NCBI GenBank assembly: GCA_017303855.1
Contig: JAFLBL010000002.1
Span: 310,001 to 374,000, forward strand
DNA: 64,000 nucleotides
Reading direction: 5' to 3'
DNA from: Chitinophagales bacterium
Lineage (GTDB): Bacteria; Bacteroidota; Bacteroidia; Chitinophagales; Chitinophagaceae
Every line of letters begins with the position of its first letter. Within the stretch, counting starts at the first letter, position 1. The position numbers and the translations under genes were made by a program. The notes beneath the pieces are model-generated. The model was not told the origin of the DNA and did no database searches. It saw only the letters and a list, made by a program, of their open reading frames with translations. Below are positions 37,682-46,380 of the stretch, piece after piece.

Positions 37682-37771
37682 AAGCAATGGTTAAGCAATC
37701 GGTAGTTAGCAATCGTTGTCCTTCTAAAGATAGTTTTATTTGGACAAAAGAAAAAGGGGGAGGCTCAGAAG

Positions 37772-37858
37772 GCGGCTTCGCCGCTTTTTTAAACACATAG
37801 GCACATAGACACATAGGATACACATAAGAAAGTGTATTTCTATGTGTATCCTATGTGT
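37772..37858. repeat. Hairpin and 18-bp perfect inverted repeat
   Basis: 37772-37784 is a GCGGC-TTC-GCCGC hairpin followed by six Ts. 37809-37826 (ACACATAGGATACACATA) and 37841-37858 are perfect 18-bp inverted copies around a 14-base loop, with more CACATAG words just before. It lies 12 bp past the stop of the minus-strand barrel gene (37871). The loop has no T tract on the minus strand, so it is a weak terminator candidate; it also resembles small dispersed palindromic repeats. Confidence 0.6.
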
Positions 37859-37870
37859 AACCTATGATTT

Positions 37871-38941
37871 TTAAAACCGGAAGGTTATGCCTGCACTGAC
37901 CAGATAATCTGCAAATGCCGCATCACCTTGTACGTGCGTACCTGTATCCCTTGTCCGGCGTTTGTCGGAATCGCTCTGGGTTCGGTTTCGTTTCAGCGCA
38001 AAGGGAACCGACAGGTTATAACTGACTTTTTTATTCATATAAGTCACAGAAGGTTCTGCTGATATAATATAACCCGGTCTCCTGAACCCACGATCGCCTC
38101 CGATCAGGTCACTGGAAGGAAGCCCTTCCGCCCGGATACCACCCGATAAAGTAACATGCCCCAGCATATAACTCAGTCCGCCACGGGCCATAAACAGATC
38201 GGGTACACTCATCACATCGGTATTGTATTTTATAGCAGTAGCAGAGGGGGCACTACCTCTCGATGTGGAAGTGCCATTCACTTCCCGTGGATTGATCAGG
38301 TAAAAGAAACTGCCATACAGACCGAGTTTATGGTTGAAATTGTAATAGCTGTTCAATTCCACACTGATACCGGTACCACCATCGCCGGGCTGGATAGACT
38401 GATCAACCGGTCCCAATACAGCGGAATCTGCTTTCCTGTAAAAATAATCCTGGTAGTTGTAAACTCCGGTCGGCAGTTTGATGCCGAGACCCAGTTGAAC
38501 ATTCCCCTTATGTGATTTTACCGGATCAAACATCCAGCGGTAAGCGGAGACTCTGATATCGCCGATACCAAAGGAATGAGTACTGTAACGGTTCACACGG
38601 TCATGTTCATATAGTGAGGACCGGCCAAATGCCATAATGGGAAGCGTCATCCCGACCGACCATCGTGCATTGAATGTACGGGTGGCCGTAATATCCAGTT
38701 CATAAGAGTGATTGATGACCTCGCTGCCATTTTCCACTCTTTCTTTTTGCTCTTTCGTTCCTACAAAATGTTTATAGGATTTGAAATACCGGTTGTTGAT
38801 ATTCATATCCCATCCTTTTGCATTGGCCGGGCGGCCGCATACACCGGCTACACCGCGTATGGCTACACAACCTTGTGCATATATATTGTTTCCGGCCATG
38901 ACACATATGGTCACGACCAGGCATATTATTACCTGTTTCAT
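37871..38941 (-). CDS. Outer-membrane beta-barrel protein
   Basis: 356 residues. Signal peptide (VIICLVVTICVMAGNNIYA-Q). Amphipathic strands run to the end, with a terminal aromatic strand (LVSAGITFRF) suited to BAM insertion. Repeated features (WSVGMTLPIMAFGR, GIGDIRVSAYRW, LGLGIKLPTGVYNYQD, GLYGSFFYLINPREVNG) resemble transporter-like barrels of the phenol-degradation MetA (pfam13557) type seen in many Bacteroidota. It may be a pore or structural barrel; no substrate is known. It follows the haloperoxidase-like gene with a 28-bp gap on the same strand, so they are likely co-transcribed. Confidence 0.82.
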   Translation of the reverse strand: MKQVIICLVVTICVMAGNNIYAQGCVAIRGVAGVCGRPANAKGWDMNINNRYFKSYKHFVGTKEQKERVENGSEVINHSYELDITATRTFNARWSVGMTLPIMAFGRSSLYEHDRVNRYSTHSFGIGDIRVSAYRWMFDPVKSHKGNVQLGLGIKLPTGVYNYQDYFYRKADSAVLGPVDQSIQPGDGGTGISVELNSYYNFNHKLGLYGSFFYLINPREVNGTSTSRGSAPSATAIKYNTDVMSVPDLFMARGGLSYMLGHVTLSGGIRAEGLPSSDLIGGDRGFRRPGYIISAEPSVTYMNKKVSYNLSVPFALKRNRTQSDSDKRRTRDTGTHVQGDAAFADYLVSAGITFRF

Positions 38942-38969
38942 TGTAAATCGTTGGTTTTTGTTTCTGAAA

Positions 38970-40298
38970 TTATTTTTTCATTTTCAGCCGCTCTACAACA
39001 AGCTCGCCTACTTTTTTCCCGTATTCCGTACTGATAATACAGGAATTGTGGAAATGGATCCCGCCGTAAAACCGCGCCCAGTTATTCTCAAGCGCCGCGT
39101 CGCGGAAGGATTTGAATGAACGGTTTTTGATACCGAATTCCAGTTCGGATGTATCTGTATAGGCGAAGTTGTCGCCAAATACGCTAGTCAGCGCTTCTGC
39201 CGCGGAAGCGGAAACGGTACTGTGCCCGCAGGTATATTCGGGGAAAGGAGGCGTCTGCAGGTAAGGTACCCAGTTGGCGTCGAAATATTTGTTGATGACG
39301 GTTTCCGGCCGCACCACATTGCTTCTGAATTTTTCATCCCAGCATTGAATAAACGCGTCGAACATGGCAATCGCCGTTTTCGCATAGGCATACACGGTGG
39401 TATTGAAATCCACTTTAGCCTGTTGCGCCGCGATACCTACTATATTCATCCAGTGACCGGGAGGGGAGAATTTCTTGGTCATAAACATCACGTGCCCTGA
39501 TACATTCAGCCGGTTGCCGAGGTCATCCCAGAATTCGGCAATATGCTTCTGCTCATCGGTTAAGCTGTCACCCGCGTTTTTTACCGCCATCACTTCCTGG
39601 TAAAACTTACTGTTCTTGTCCTTAATATTAAAAGGAGGAGGAGGAGGAGGAGTGAACTGGTTGGCGCTATCCATGACTACTGCCCTGATTTCCCGCCAAT
39701 GCGGTTCCAGTGCCTGTGCATACATGGGCGGTGTGGGAATCCAGCGACCCGGTGTGTCTATGACCGTATATTTTGGAGATGTCCGCGTTTGCGCATAGTT
39801 GTCTTTTTTACTCCAGGCGAGAATCACTTTCCCTACCGCTTCGGCATACTCCGTGCTGTTTGTAAATACATCACCGGGCATCCCATGCTCTTTTACCAGT
39901 TGTTTCAGGCTGTCCACATACCCCTGCATACTGCCTTCAGGAAAAGTAACGGCTTCCCCCAGTTTGGAAAATGCCAGGATGCTGGCAAAATGAAAATCAA
40001 TTTCTTTTCCCGATGGCGGAGCCGGTATTTTATCGAGTCCGTTGGCCTGACCGGCCAGTGACTGAAACTGATCGGGGTAGCCGGCGGCAATTACTTCATA
40101 CGCCGCGATATTGGCATAGAGATAATTACGGGAAGCCACAATGGGTGCAAAATTATTCTGCATCACCACATTGTTCAGTTCTTTTACCGTTTTTGCATAC
40201 AGGAAGGGGTCACCGGTGATTTTCTTGTAATCGCCGTTTTTATCGGAGCAGGCTGTAACAACAAGCATTGCCGTTATAGCCAGAATTGCTAAGCGCAT
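38970..40298 (-). CDS. Vanadium-haloperoxidase-like (PAP2-fold) lipoprotein
   Basis: 442 residues from the ATG at 40298, where a lipoprotein signal starts (LAILAITAMLVVTAC). The vanadate/phosphate pocket is visible: KFRSNVVRP (K-x6-RP), YTCGHSTVSAS (GHS) and ARFYGGIHFHN (R-x5-H). The position three residues after the final His, often Asp in acid phosphatases, is not acidic here. A Pro-rich loop TPPPPPPF is coded by a six-unit GGA repeat (39634-39652). Members either oxidise halides with peroxide and vanadate or act as phosphatases; which applies is not clear. Probably surface or periplasmic. Middle gene of a three-gene cluster. Confidence 0.85.
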   Translation of the reverse strand: MRLAILAITAMLVVTACSDKNGDYKKITGDPFLYAKTVKELNNVVMQNNFAPIVASRNYLYANIAAYEVIAAGYPDQFQSLAGQANGLDKIPAPPSGKEIDFHFASILAFSKLGEAVTFPEGSMQGYVDSLKQLVKEHGMPGDVFTNSTEYAEAVGKVILAWSKKDNYAQTRTSPKYTVIDTPGRWIPTPPMYAQALEPHWREIRAVVMDSANQFTPPPPPPFNIKDKNSKFYQEVMAVKNAGDSLTDEQKHIAEFWDDLGNRLNVSGHVMFMTKKFSPPGHWMNIVGIAAQQAKVDFNTTVYAYAKTAIAMFDAFIQCWDEKFRSNVVRPETVINKYFDANWVPYLQTPPFPEYTCGHSTVSASAAEALTSVFGDNFAYTDTSELEFGIKNRSFKSFRDAALENNWARFYGGIHFHNSCIISTEYGKKVGELVVERLKMKK

Positions 40299-40357
40299 AA
40301 GTCTTCTTTTGAAAATTAAAATGAAAAATTCAGATACAGTAATGGAATTCAGTACCA

Positions 40358-40909
40358 TTAGCATTCAGGCGGCGCATGGGGGACTTTACCGGTAATTTCC
40401 GGCAGTGAAACAAGGAGTCTCCCGGTTGTGGTTACTGCAATAACATCAACCGGACGTAAAGCAGAAAAAAATTGCTGATCGTCAAAATCGCTGAGTGATG
40501 ATTTTAACGGGGCGTGTTGTTGTTTGGAAGAAGAGTTGTCCGTGGTCGTCTGCGCCGTATTCATACGCGTCATATCATGGCGCATGTCTTTCAGTTGTTC
40601 CCTTGTTTCATTCGGGATACATTGAAAGATAACCACATCCCCTTCTATCTTTTTCTTTACATAGGTATAGGTATGCCCGTCCAATTCAATATTGCCATAA
40701 TGCCTTTCATATTCGGTATGGCGTTGCTGGTAGGGCATATTCAATGCCACCCGGATTTCCACCAGGTTGGATTCATCATATACTTCATCGTCCAGCAGGG
40801 ATTCCAGGTTGCGGTCGGCGTGCTGTTGCAGGTAGCTGATCAGCGGATGGTATCCGCCCGCGCTGAACAGCAAAACCAGGGAAAATAGTATGGCAATCAG
40901 TTTTCGCAA
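40358..40909 (-). CDS. Small secreted hypothetical protein
   Basis: 183 residues. Signal peptide (LIAILFSLVLLFSAGG), then a conserved-looking region NMPYQQRHTEYERHYGNIEL and DGHTYTYVKKKIEGDVVIFQ (about 60-98), followed by a Ser/Thr/Gln-rich linker and a basic/acidic tail ending APPEC. A periplasmic protein of unknown function, first in the cluster with the haloperoxidase-like lipoprotein (59-bp gap) and the barrel. No domain is recognised. Confidence 0.7.
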   Translation of the reverse strand: MRKLIAILFSLVLLFSAGGYHPLISYLQQHADRNLESLLDDEVYDESNLVEIRVALNMPYQQRHTEYERHYGNIELDGHTYTYVKKKIEGDVVIFQCIPNETREQLKDMRHDMTRMNTAQTTTDNSSSKQQHAPLKSSLSDFDDQQFFSALRPVDVIAVTTTGRLLVSLPEITGKVPHAPPEC

Positions 40910-40933
40910 AGCAGCAGTTGTTGTCGTTGCATT

Positions 40934-42970
40934 TTACTTCACAATATATGTTTTTTTATCCGCACCCGCTCCGGTGATGGTCAGGCTTTTCCAATGAGCA
41001 GGCAACGCAGATTTCAGTTGTACCAGGCCGGTTGCTGTAATATCCAGTCCGCCAAATCCCATTATCACACTCTGTAAAATACCTCCGGCACCGGTAGCGA
41101 AATAGGGATTGGTACCTCCTTTTGTTTCGGCAATTACCCGGAACGGAGGCAGCAGATTGGGGAGGTATGCTTCTTTAAACCAGTGATATGCTTTTTCTCC
41201 TTCTCCAAGTCTTGCGTATAACGTGGTGAACACGGCCTGGGTCATTGCCGGTGTACCGGCATCGGGTACCCTTTTTTCATAATAGGCCAGGTCCCTGCGG
41301 ATGGCAGCCGGTTCCGTAATTTCCTTCAGGGGATAGGCCAGCAGATTTACATCGGCCTGTTTGATTCCTTCTCCGGCATAGGTGGCATGTTCACGGGTTA
41401 CCCCATCCGGAAATTTCAGTACGGGTATATTATCCGCCACCTGCATCCAGTCCGGATCTGCTTTAATACCCAACAGTACAGCCGCGGCTGTGGCAAATTT
41501 CAGGTTGGCTTTTGCGGCGGCATTGGTAAACGCGTTATTGTCTACATTCTCGGCCCACTCGTCGGCGGCCACCACATTTTTTATATCGTACTGTCCGGGA
41601 CCATTTCTTTCCACCCGGCTTTTCCAGAAGTCGGCTGTGGCAGAAAGAATCGGCCAGCCTTTTTCACGAAGCCATGTCTTATCCTGTGTTACACAATAAT
41701 AATTCCAGGCGGCAATGGCTACGCAGGCCGTGATATGATGTTCAAAAGGGCCACTCAACGCCCATACCGGTGTTTCTTCCACACCGGTACCGGCACTTTC
41801 CCAGGGATACATCGCGCCTTTATATCCTTTGCTGAAGGCATTTCTTTTTGCCGCCTCCAGCCGTTGATACCGGTACTCCATCATACTCTTTGCCAGACCG
41901 GGTTGCAATACCAGCAGGGCGGGATACATCCACAGTTCCGTATCCCAGAATACATGCCCGTTATAGCCGAGCCCGCTCAGTCCCATTGGCGACGGAGACA
42001 GCGCCGTGCCTTCACGGGTAAATGAATATAAATGATACAACATGCTGTGTACATCCTGCTGTGCCTGCGGGTCTCCTTCAATATGGATATCGCTTTTCCA
42101 GAGTTCTTCCCATGCACGGGTATGAAACTGAAGCAATCGTTCTCTTCCTTCGAGTTTGGCAAAAATGACGGACCGTTCCGCCTCATTCAGCGGATCATCA
42201 TGATGCGCCGATGTAATGGAGGAGCCCGCAATGGAAAACCGGTAGGTTTCGCCCGCCTTCAGGTCACGGGAAAATTTCATCAGGTGCATATTATTGTCCC
42301 ACATTTCGTGAATCACCCGTGGTTCATTGCCCTGCAGCCCGGGAAATAAAAAAGTGGTACTGGCGCACATCAGTAATTTGCCGGTGGGACTTTTTGCCGT
42401 TGATGTAAGCAGGCTGATCCGGGTATGCGGCCGGTCAATTTCATTATAATAATTCTGTACTTCTTTTAACGCGTCGGGTGCTTCCATTACACTGGCACTG
42501 CCCATACGAATATCTTTCAGCGCGGTGATGCTGATATCCATCAGTACGGTATAAGGCAGGTGCCGGAGGGAATAGCAGGTATAACTGATCGCGGCCTTGT
42601 CGGTATATTTAAATGAACAGGTGAATGCGGCATTTTTCATATCCAGTTCCTGTCGCATTTCCGTTGCTTCCGTCATTCCCAGTGAATGACCGTCAATTTC
42701 CATACGCATATTGAGGAGGTTGAAACTGCGCAGAAAATTACTGACTCGTCCTCGTCCGTATAAATCATAGGCACCTGCCAATACCACTTCTTTTACTTTA
42801 AAGGGTTCAGGTGCGGATACAATACCCATCATGCCATTGGCAACCGTGATACCATAATAAGCGGAGGGATTCGTTTTTTCAACGGTTATTTTCCAGGGAT
42901 CCGGCTGGGTATTTCCTGTAAAAAAGGAAAACAAACTGAGACAAAGAAGGCAATAAGAGAGCAAACGCAT
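40934..42970 (-). CDS. Secreted GH65 glycoside hydrolase
   Basis: 678 residues from the ATG at 42970, where a signal peptide begins (LLSYCLLCLSLFSFFTGNT); upstream codons would add 30 residues and cover the operator. GH65 features: beta-sandwich N-domain, then an (alpha/alpha)6 barrel with HVFWDTELWMYPALL (about 340-354), and VAADEWAENVDNNAFTNAA (about 478-496), whose DEW Glu is the expected general acid. Near the C-terminus ETKGGTNPYFATGAGGILQ has the TGAGG form of the hydrolase branch (acid trehalase, kojibiose hydrolase) rather than the TTAEGIH form of the phosphorylases. It should release glucose from alpha-linked disaccharides in the periplasm. Divergent from susC2; a LacI-type operator is 60 bp ahead. 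Confidence 0.88.
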   Translation of the reverse strand: MRLLSYCLLCLSLFSFFTGNTQPDPWKITVEKTNPSAYYGITVANGMMGIVSAPEPFKVKEVVLAGAYDLYGRGRVSNFLRSFNLLNMRMEIDGHSLGMTEATEMRQELDMKNAAFTCSFKYTDKAAISYTCYSLRHLPYTVLMDISITALKDIRMGSASVMEAPDALKEVQNYYNEIDRPHTRISLLTSTAKSPTGKLLMCASTTFLFPGLQGNEPRVIHEMWDNNMHLMKFSRDLKAGETYRFSIAGSSITSAHHDDPLNEAERSVIFAKLEGRERLLQFHTRAWEELWKSDIHIEGDPQAQQDVHSMLYHLYSFTREGTALSPSPMGLSGLGYNGHVFWDTELWMYPALLVLQPGLAKSMMEYRYQRLEAAKRNAFSKGYKGAMYPWESAGTGVEETPVWALSGPFEHHITACVAIAAWNYYCVTQDKTWLREKGWPILSATADFWKSRVERNGPGQYDIKNVVAADEWAENVDNNAFTNAAAKANLKFATAAAVLLGIKADPDWMQVADNIPVLKFPDGVTREHATYAGEGIKQADVNLLAYPLKEITEPAAIRRDLAYYEKRVPDAGTPAMTQAVFTTLYARLGEGEKAYHWFKEAYLPNLLPPFRVIAETKGGTNPYFATGAGGILQSVIMGFGGLDITATGLVQLKSALPAHWKSLTITGAGADKKTYIVK

Positions 42971-43029
42971 ACCGAAACTTTGGGTTAAATTAATCCTAAC
43001 AATTGTTCCCGCGATCATTGTATTTTTTC

Positions 43030-43041
43030 GAAAACGTTTCC
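43030..43041. promoter_or_regulatory. LacI-type operator upstream of the GH65 gene
   Basis: GAAAACGTTTCC with the perfect core AAACGTTT (43032-43039), 60 bp ahead of the minus-strand start. In reverse it differs by one base from the GGAAATGTTTTC half of the site at 13602-13613. Confidence 0.55.
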
Positions 43042-43283
43042 GGTGGAAAATCTTCTTCAATGTACCAGGCCCTGTTTTATAGCTTGATTGGCGATATGAG
43101 CAGAATCAGGTTTCGGGGCATTTCCCGGCAGATCACCACATCACTTTTGTTTAAGGGTTAATAGTCAATGTTTTATAAGAGTAAACAAAAATCAGTCGCC
43201 GGACTGATTCTGCTGTGAATTTTTATAAATAAGAAAAATAATTTTTGGAACCCTTAAAATAATCCTAATATTGTGTGTTTAAT

Positions 43284-43299
43284 ACACATTCAAATGTGT
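43284..43299. promoter_or_regulatory. Palindrome upstream of second susC
   Basis: Perfect ACACATT-CA-AATGTGT inverted repeat 57 bp ahead of the susC ATG. TGTGTG at 43272-43277 and AATGTGTG at 43311-43318 are further half-like copies. A candidate operator of the galactan locus or an mRNA hairpin; no binding protein is identified. Confidence 0.4.
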
Positions 43300-43355
43300 C
43301 TCAGATACATAATGTGTGGACAATAACAAGATTGCTAAAAATTTAATGATTGCTT

Positions 43356-46300
43356 ATGTTGCCCCAAAAACTCATGAAGGCAGCCAGTGTATTAATACTG
43401 GCATTGTTGGCGCAAATCTCCTTTGCGCAAGACAGAGTGATTACAGGAAAAGTAACTGATTCGAAAGATGGTTCCCCGGTAGTGGGCGCAAGTGTGGTGG
43501 CCAAAGGCAGCCGCAACGGTGCTACCACGGCGGCTGACGGAACATTTCGCGTATCTGTTCCTGCTGCTGTAAACTCACTGGTCGTTTCTTCTGTTGGCTT
43601 TGCCACACAGGAAGTATCAGTAGAAGGTAAAACCTCAGTGAATGTATCACTGGTTGTCGTCAATGCTTCGATGGGCGAAGTAGTGGTGGTAGCTTATGGT
43701 ACACGCAGAAAAACAGACCTTACGGGTTCTGTCACTTCTGTTACCACCAAAGATTTCCAGAAAGGAAATATCAACTCTCCGGAGCAACTGCTCCAGGGTA
43801 AGGTAGCCGGTCTGCAGGTAACCACCGGTGGTGGTTCAGCAGGTGGCGGCAGCCGTATCCGTATCCGGGGTGGTGCTTCCCTGAACTCTTCTAACGATCC
43901 GCTGATCGTTATTGACGGGGTACCGGTGGAAGGTAACGGCGTTGCCGGTTCAGCAAACCTGCTGAATTCTATCAACCCGAACGATATTGAATCCATGACC
44001 GTGCTGAAAGACGCGTCTGCAACCGCTTTATATGGTTCAAGAGCTTCTAACGGCGTGCTGATCATTACCACCAAGAAAGGGATGAAGGGTAAAATGAAAT
44101 TCTCTTATAACACCATGTTCTCCGTAGGTGTTATCGGTGAAAAAGTGGATGTACTGACCGGCGACCAGGTGCGCAGTATCCTCGATGCTGATGCAGCCGC
44201 AACCGGTAACAATACCTACAAGAATCTCTATGGACAGGCCAATACGAAATGGCAGGATGAAATTTATCAGGCCGCTTTTGGTTTTGATAATACCATCAGT
44301 GCCAGTGGCAGTCTCGGTAAAATTCCTTTCCGCGCCTCCATTGGTTATCTCAACCAGGATGGTATCCTGAAAACAAATAATTTCAACCGGATTTCTTCCG
44401 CGTTGAACCTGTCTCCCAAATTCCTGAATGATCACCTGAGTGTGAACTTATCCGTTAAAGCCAGTCAGACCAAAAACCGCTTTGCCGATGAAGGCGCGAT
44501 TGGTAATGCCGTAAGCTTTGACCCGACTCAACCTGTAACAACAGGTAATAAAGAATGGGGTGGATACTGGGAATGGTTACAGACTGATGGAAAACCCATT
44601 GATCTGTCCAACCGTAACCCGCTTGGTTTACTGAATCTCCGCGACAACCGTTCTAAAGTGGGTCGCGTAATCGGAAACGTACAACTGGATTATAAACTGC
44701 ATTTCCTTCCTGACCTGCATATCCTCGCCAACCTGGGTCTGGATTATGCCAGTGGCAGCGGCAATGATAATATTGACTCTTTATCACCCACCAACTATAA
44801 AAACGGTGGACGTAAAACATATTATGAGCAGCAGAAAGTAAATAACCTGGCTGACTTCTCCCTGTTTTATTCAAAAGAAATCAAGAGTATCCGCAGTAAG
44901 ATCGATGTACTGGCCGGTCACAGTTACCAGTCTTTCCTGACGAAAGTAACCAACCTGCCTTCTTTCAGTTACAGGGCTATTGCGGATCCTTCCAAACCCG
45001 CTAAGAAAGATACCATCCAGGGTTCTGAACCCACTTTCCTGACCGATCGTCCGGAATACAGACTGGAATCTTATATCGGCCGTATCAACTTTACGGTGAT
45101 GGATAAATACCTGTTAACGGCTTCTATCCGTAGTGATGCGAGCTCCAAGCTGAATCCGAATGACCGGGTAGGTTATTTCCCTGCCGTGGCACTGGCCTGG
45201 AAAATGAAAGACGAGTTCTTTAAAACATCCAATGCGGTAACAGACCTGAAACTCCGTCTCGGCTGGGGTATCACCGGTCAGCAGGACGGAATAGGTTATT
45301 ATTCCTACCTGCCCCGTTATTCCCTGGGTAATGCGTCCGCACAGTATCAGTTTGGCAATTCATTTATCAGCGTACTGCGCCCCGAAGGTTATGATCCCAA
45401 CCTGAAATGGGAGACAACCACTACCTCCAACATCGGACTGGATTTCGGATTTGCCAAGAACAGGATCTCCGGTTCAATTGATTATTATTTCCGCAAAACA
45501 AAAGACCTGCTGGCCGATGTGGCTGTAGCCGCCGGAGCCAACTTTGTAAACAAGATTGTTACCAACGTAGGTGATATCGAAAGCAAAGGGGTGGAACTGA
45601 CTGTGAATACCACACCGGTTAAAACCAAAGACCTGAACTGGGATTTCGGTTTCAACTATACCTATAACAATGCTAAAATCACCAAGCTGCTGAAAAATCC
45701 CGATCCGAATTTCAAAGGACAGGATGTGTCTTTCATCGGTGGTGGTACCGGTAACAGTATCGGTATTCATGCAGTAGGCGAATCTCCTTATACATATTTC
45801 CTGTTCAAACAGATTTATGACGAAAACGGAAAACCGATTGATGGTTTGTTTGAAGACATCAACCGCGACGGACTTATCAACCGCGACGACCGCTATCTCT
45901 ATATGAAACCCGCTGCCGATGTATTAATCGGTATCAATACCCAGCTGACGTATAAGGATTTCACCCTCGGACTGGCAGGTCATGGCGCATTCGGCAACTA
46001 TATCTATAATAACGTGAACTCCAACAACGGGGTACTGCGGGCCATTAAAAACCCGATCAACTTTATAGGTAACGCCACTACCGATTACCTGGCTACCGGT
46101 TTTGATAATAACCGTTATTTCTCCGATTATTATATTGATAACGCTTCATTCTTCCGCCTGGATAATATCAACTTCGGCTACAATGTAGGCAGGATCCTGA
46201 AAGACAAAGCCGCCCTGCGCGTGTCTGCCAGCATTCAGAATGTATTTGTTATTTCCAAGTATCAGGGACTGGATCCTGAAAATGCAAGCGACACGGGTAT

Positions 46301-46361
46301 AGATAACAATATCTATCCCAGGCCGAGAATTTTCTCTGTAGGATTCAACTTTGATTTTTAA
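43356..46361 (+). CDS. SusC-family TonB-dependent transporter, galactan locus
   Basis: 1001 residues from the ATG at 43356. Signal peptide ends LLAQISFA-Q. N-terminal CarboxypepD_reg-like domain (ITGKVTDSKDGSPVVGASVV), plug contacts (ASMGEVVVVAYGTRRKTDLT; GGGSRIRIRGGASLNSSNDP; LIVIDGVPVEG; SATALYGSRASNGVLIITTKK) and barrel ending in FSVGFNFDF. It imports oligosaccharide with SusD. Downstream GH53/GH2 and galactokinase genes point to arabinogalactan or beta-galactan pieces. susD follows after 19 bp. Start context GATTGCTTATG is identical to that of the first susC. Confidence 0.95.
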   Translation: MLPQKLMKAASVLILALLAQISFAQDRVITGKVTDSKDGSPVVGASVVAKGSRNGATTAADGTFRVSVPAAVNSLVVSSVGFATQEVSVEGKTSVNVSLVVVNASMGEVVVVAYGTRRKTDLTGSVTSVTTKDFQKGNINSPEQLLQGKVAGLQVTTGGGSAGGGSRIRIRGGASLNSSNDPLIVIDGVPVEGNGVAGSANLLNSINPNDIESMTVLKDASATALYGSRASNGVLIITTKKGMKGKMKFSYNTMFSVGVIGEKVDVLTGDQVRSILDADAAATGNNTYKNLYGQANTKWQDEIYQAAFGFDNTISASGSLGKIPFRASIGYLNQDGILKTNNFNRISSALNLSPKFLNDHLSVNLSVKASQTKNRFADEGAIGNAVSFDPTQPVTTGNKEWGGYWEWLQTDGKPIDLSNRNPLGLLNLRDNRSKVGRVIGNVQLDYKLHFLPDLHILANLGLDYASGSGNDNIDSLSPTNYKNGGRKTYYEQQKVNNLADFSLFYSKEIKSIRSKIDVLAGHSYQSFLTKVTNLPSFSYRAIADPSKPAKKDTIQGSEPTFLTDRPEYRLESYIGRINFTVMDKYLLTASIRSDASSKLNPNDRVGYFPAVALAWKMKDEFFKTSNAVTDLKLRLGWGITGQQDGIGYYSYLPRYSLGNASAQYQFGNSFISVLRPEGYDPNLKWETTTTSNIGLDFGFAKNRISGSIDYYFRKTKDLLADVAVAAGANFVNKIVTNVGDIESKGVELTVNTTPVKTKDLNWDFGFNYTYNNAKITKLLKNPDPNFKGQDVSFIGGGTGNSIGIHAVGESPYTYFLFKQIYDENGKPIDGLFEDINRDGLINRDDRYLYMKPAADVLIGINTQLTYKDFTLGLAGHGAFGNYIYNNVNSNNGVLRAIKNPINFIGNATTDYLATGFDNNRYFSDYYIDNASFFRLDNINFGYNVGRILKDKAALRVSASIQNVFVISKYQGLDPENASDTGIDNNIYPRPRIFSVGFNFDF

Positions 46362-46380
46362 TCTAAAAAATTATTGAGCT

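Larger units (their letters stand above)
42971..43355. other. Non-coding divergent gap between GH65 and second susC
   Basis: 385 bp without a gene. Holds the operator at 43030-43041, an 8-bp inverted repeat around GCCG (43190-43197 with 43202-43209), an AATTTTTG -7-like box (43240-43247) and a 7-2-7 palindrome ACACATT-CA-AATGTGT (43284-43299) with further TGTGT copies beside it. Confidence 0.5.

Noticed and set aside
37769-37790. Intrinsic terminator on the plus strand
   Set aside because: The hairpin with six Ts has a good shape, but there is no plus-strand gene upstream to be terminated.
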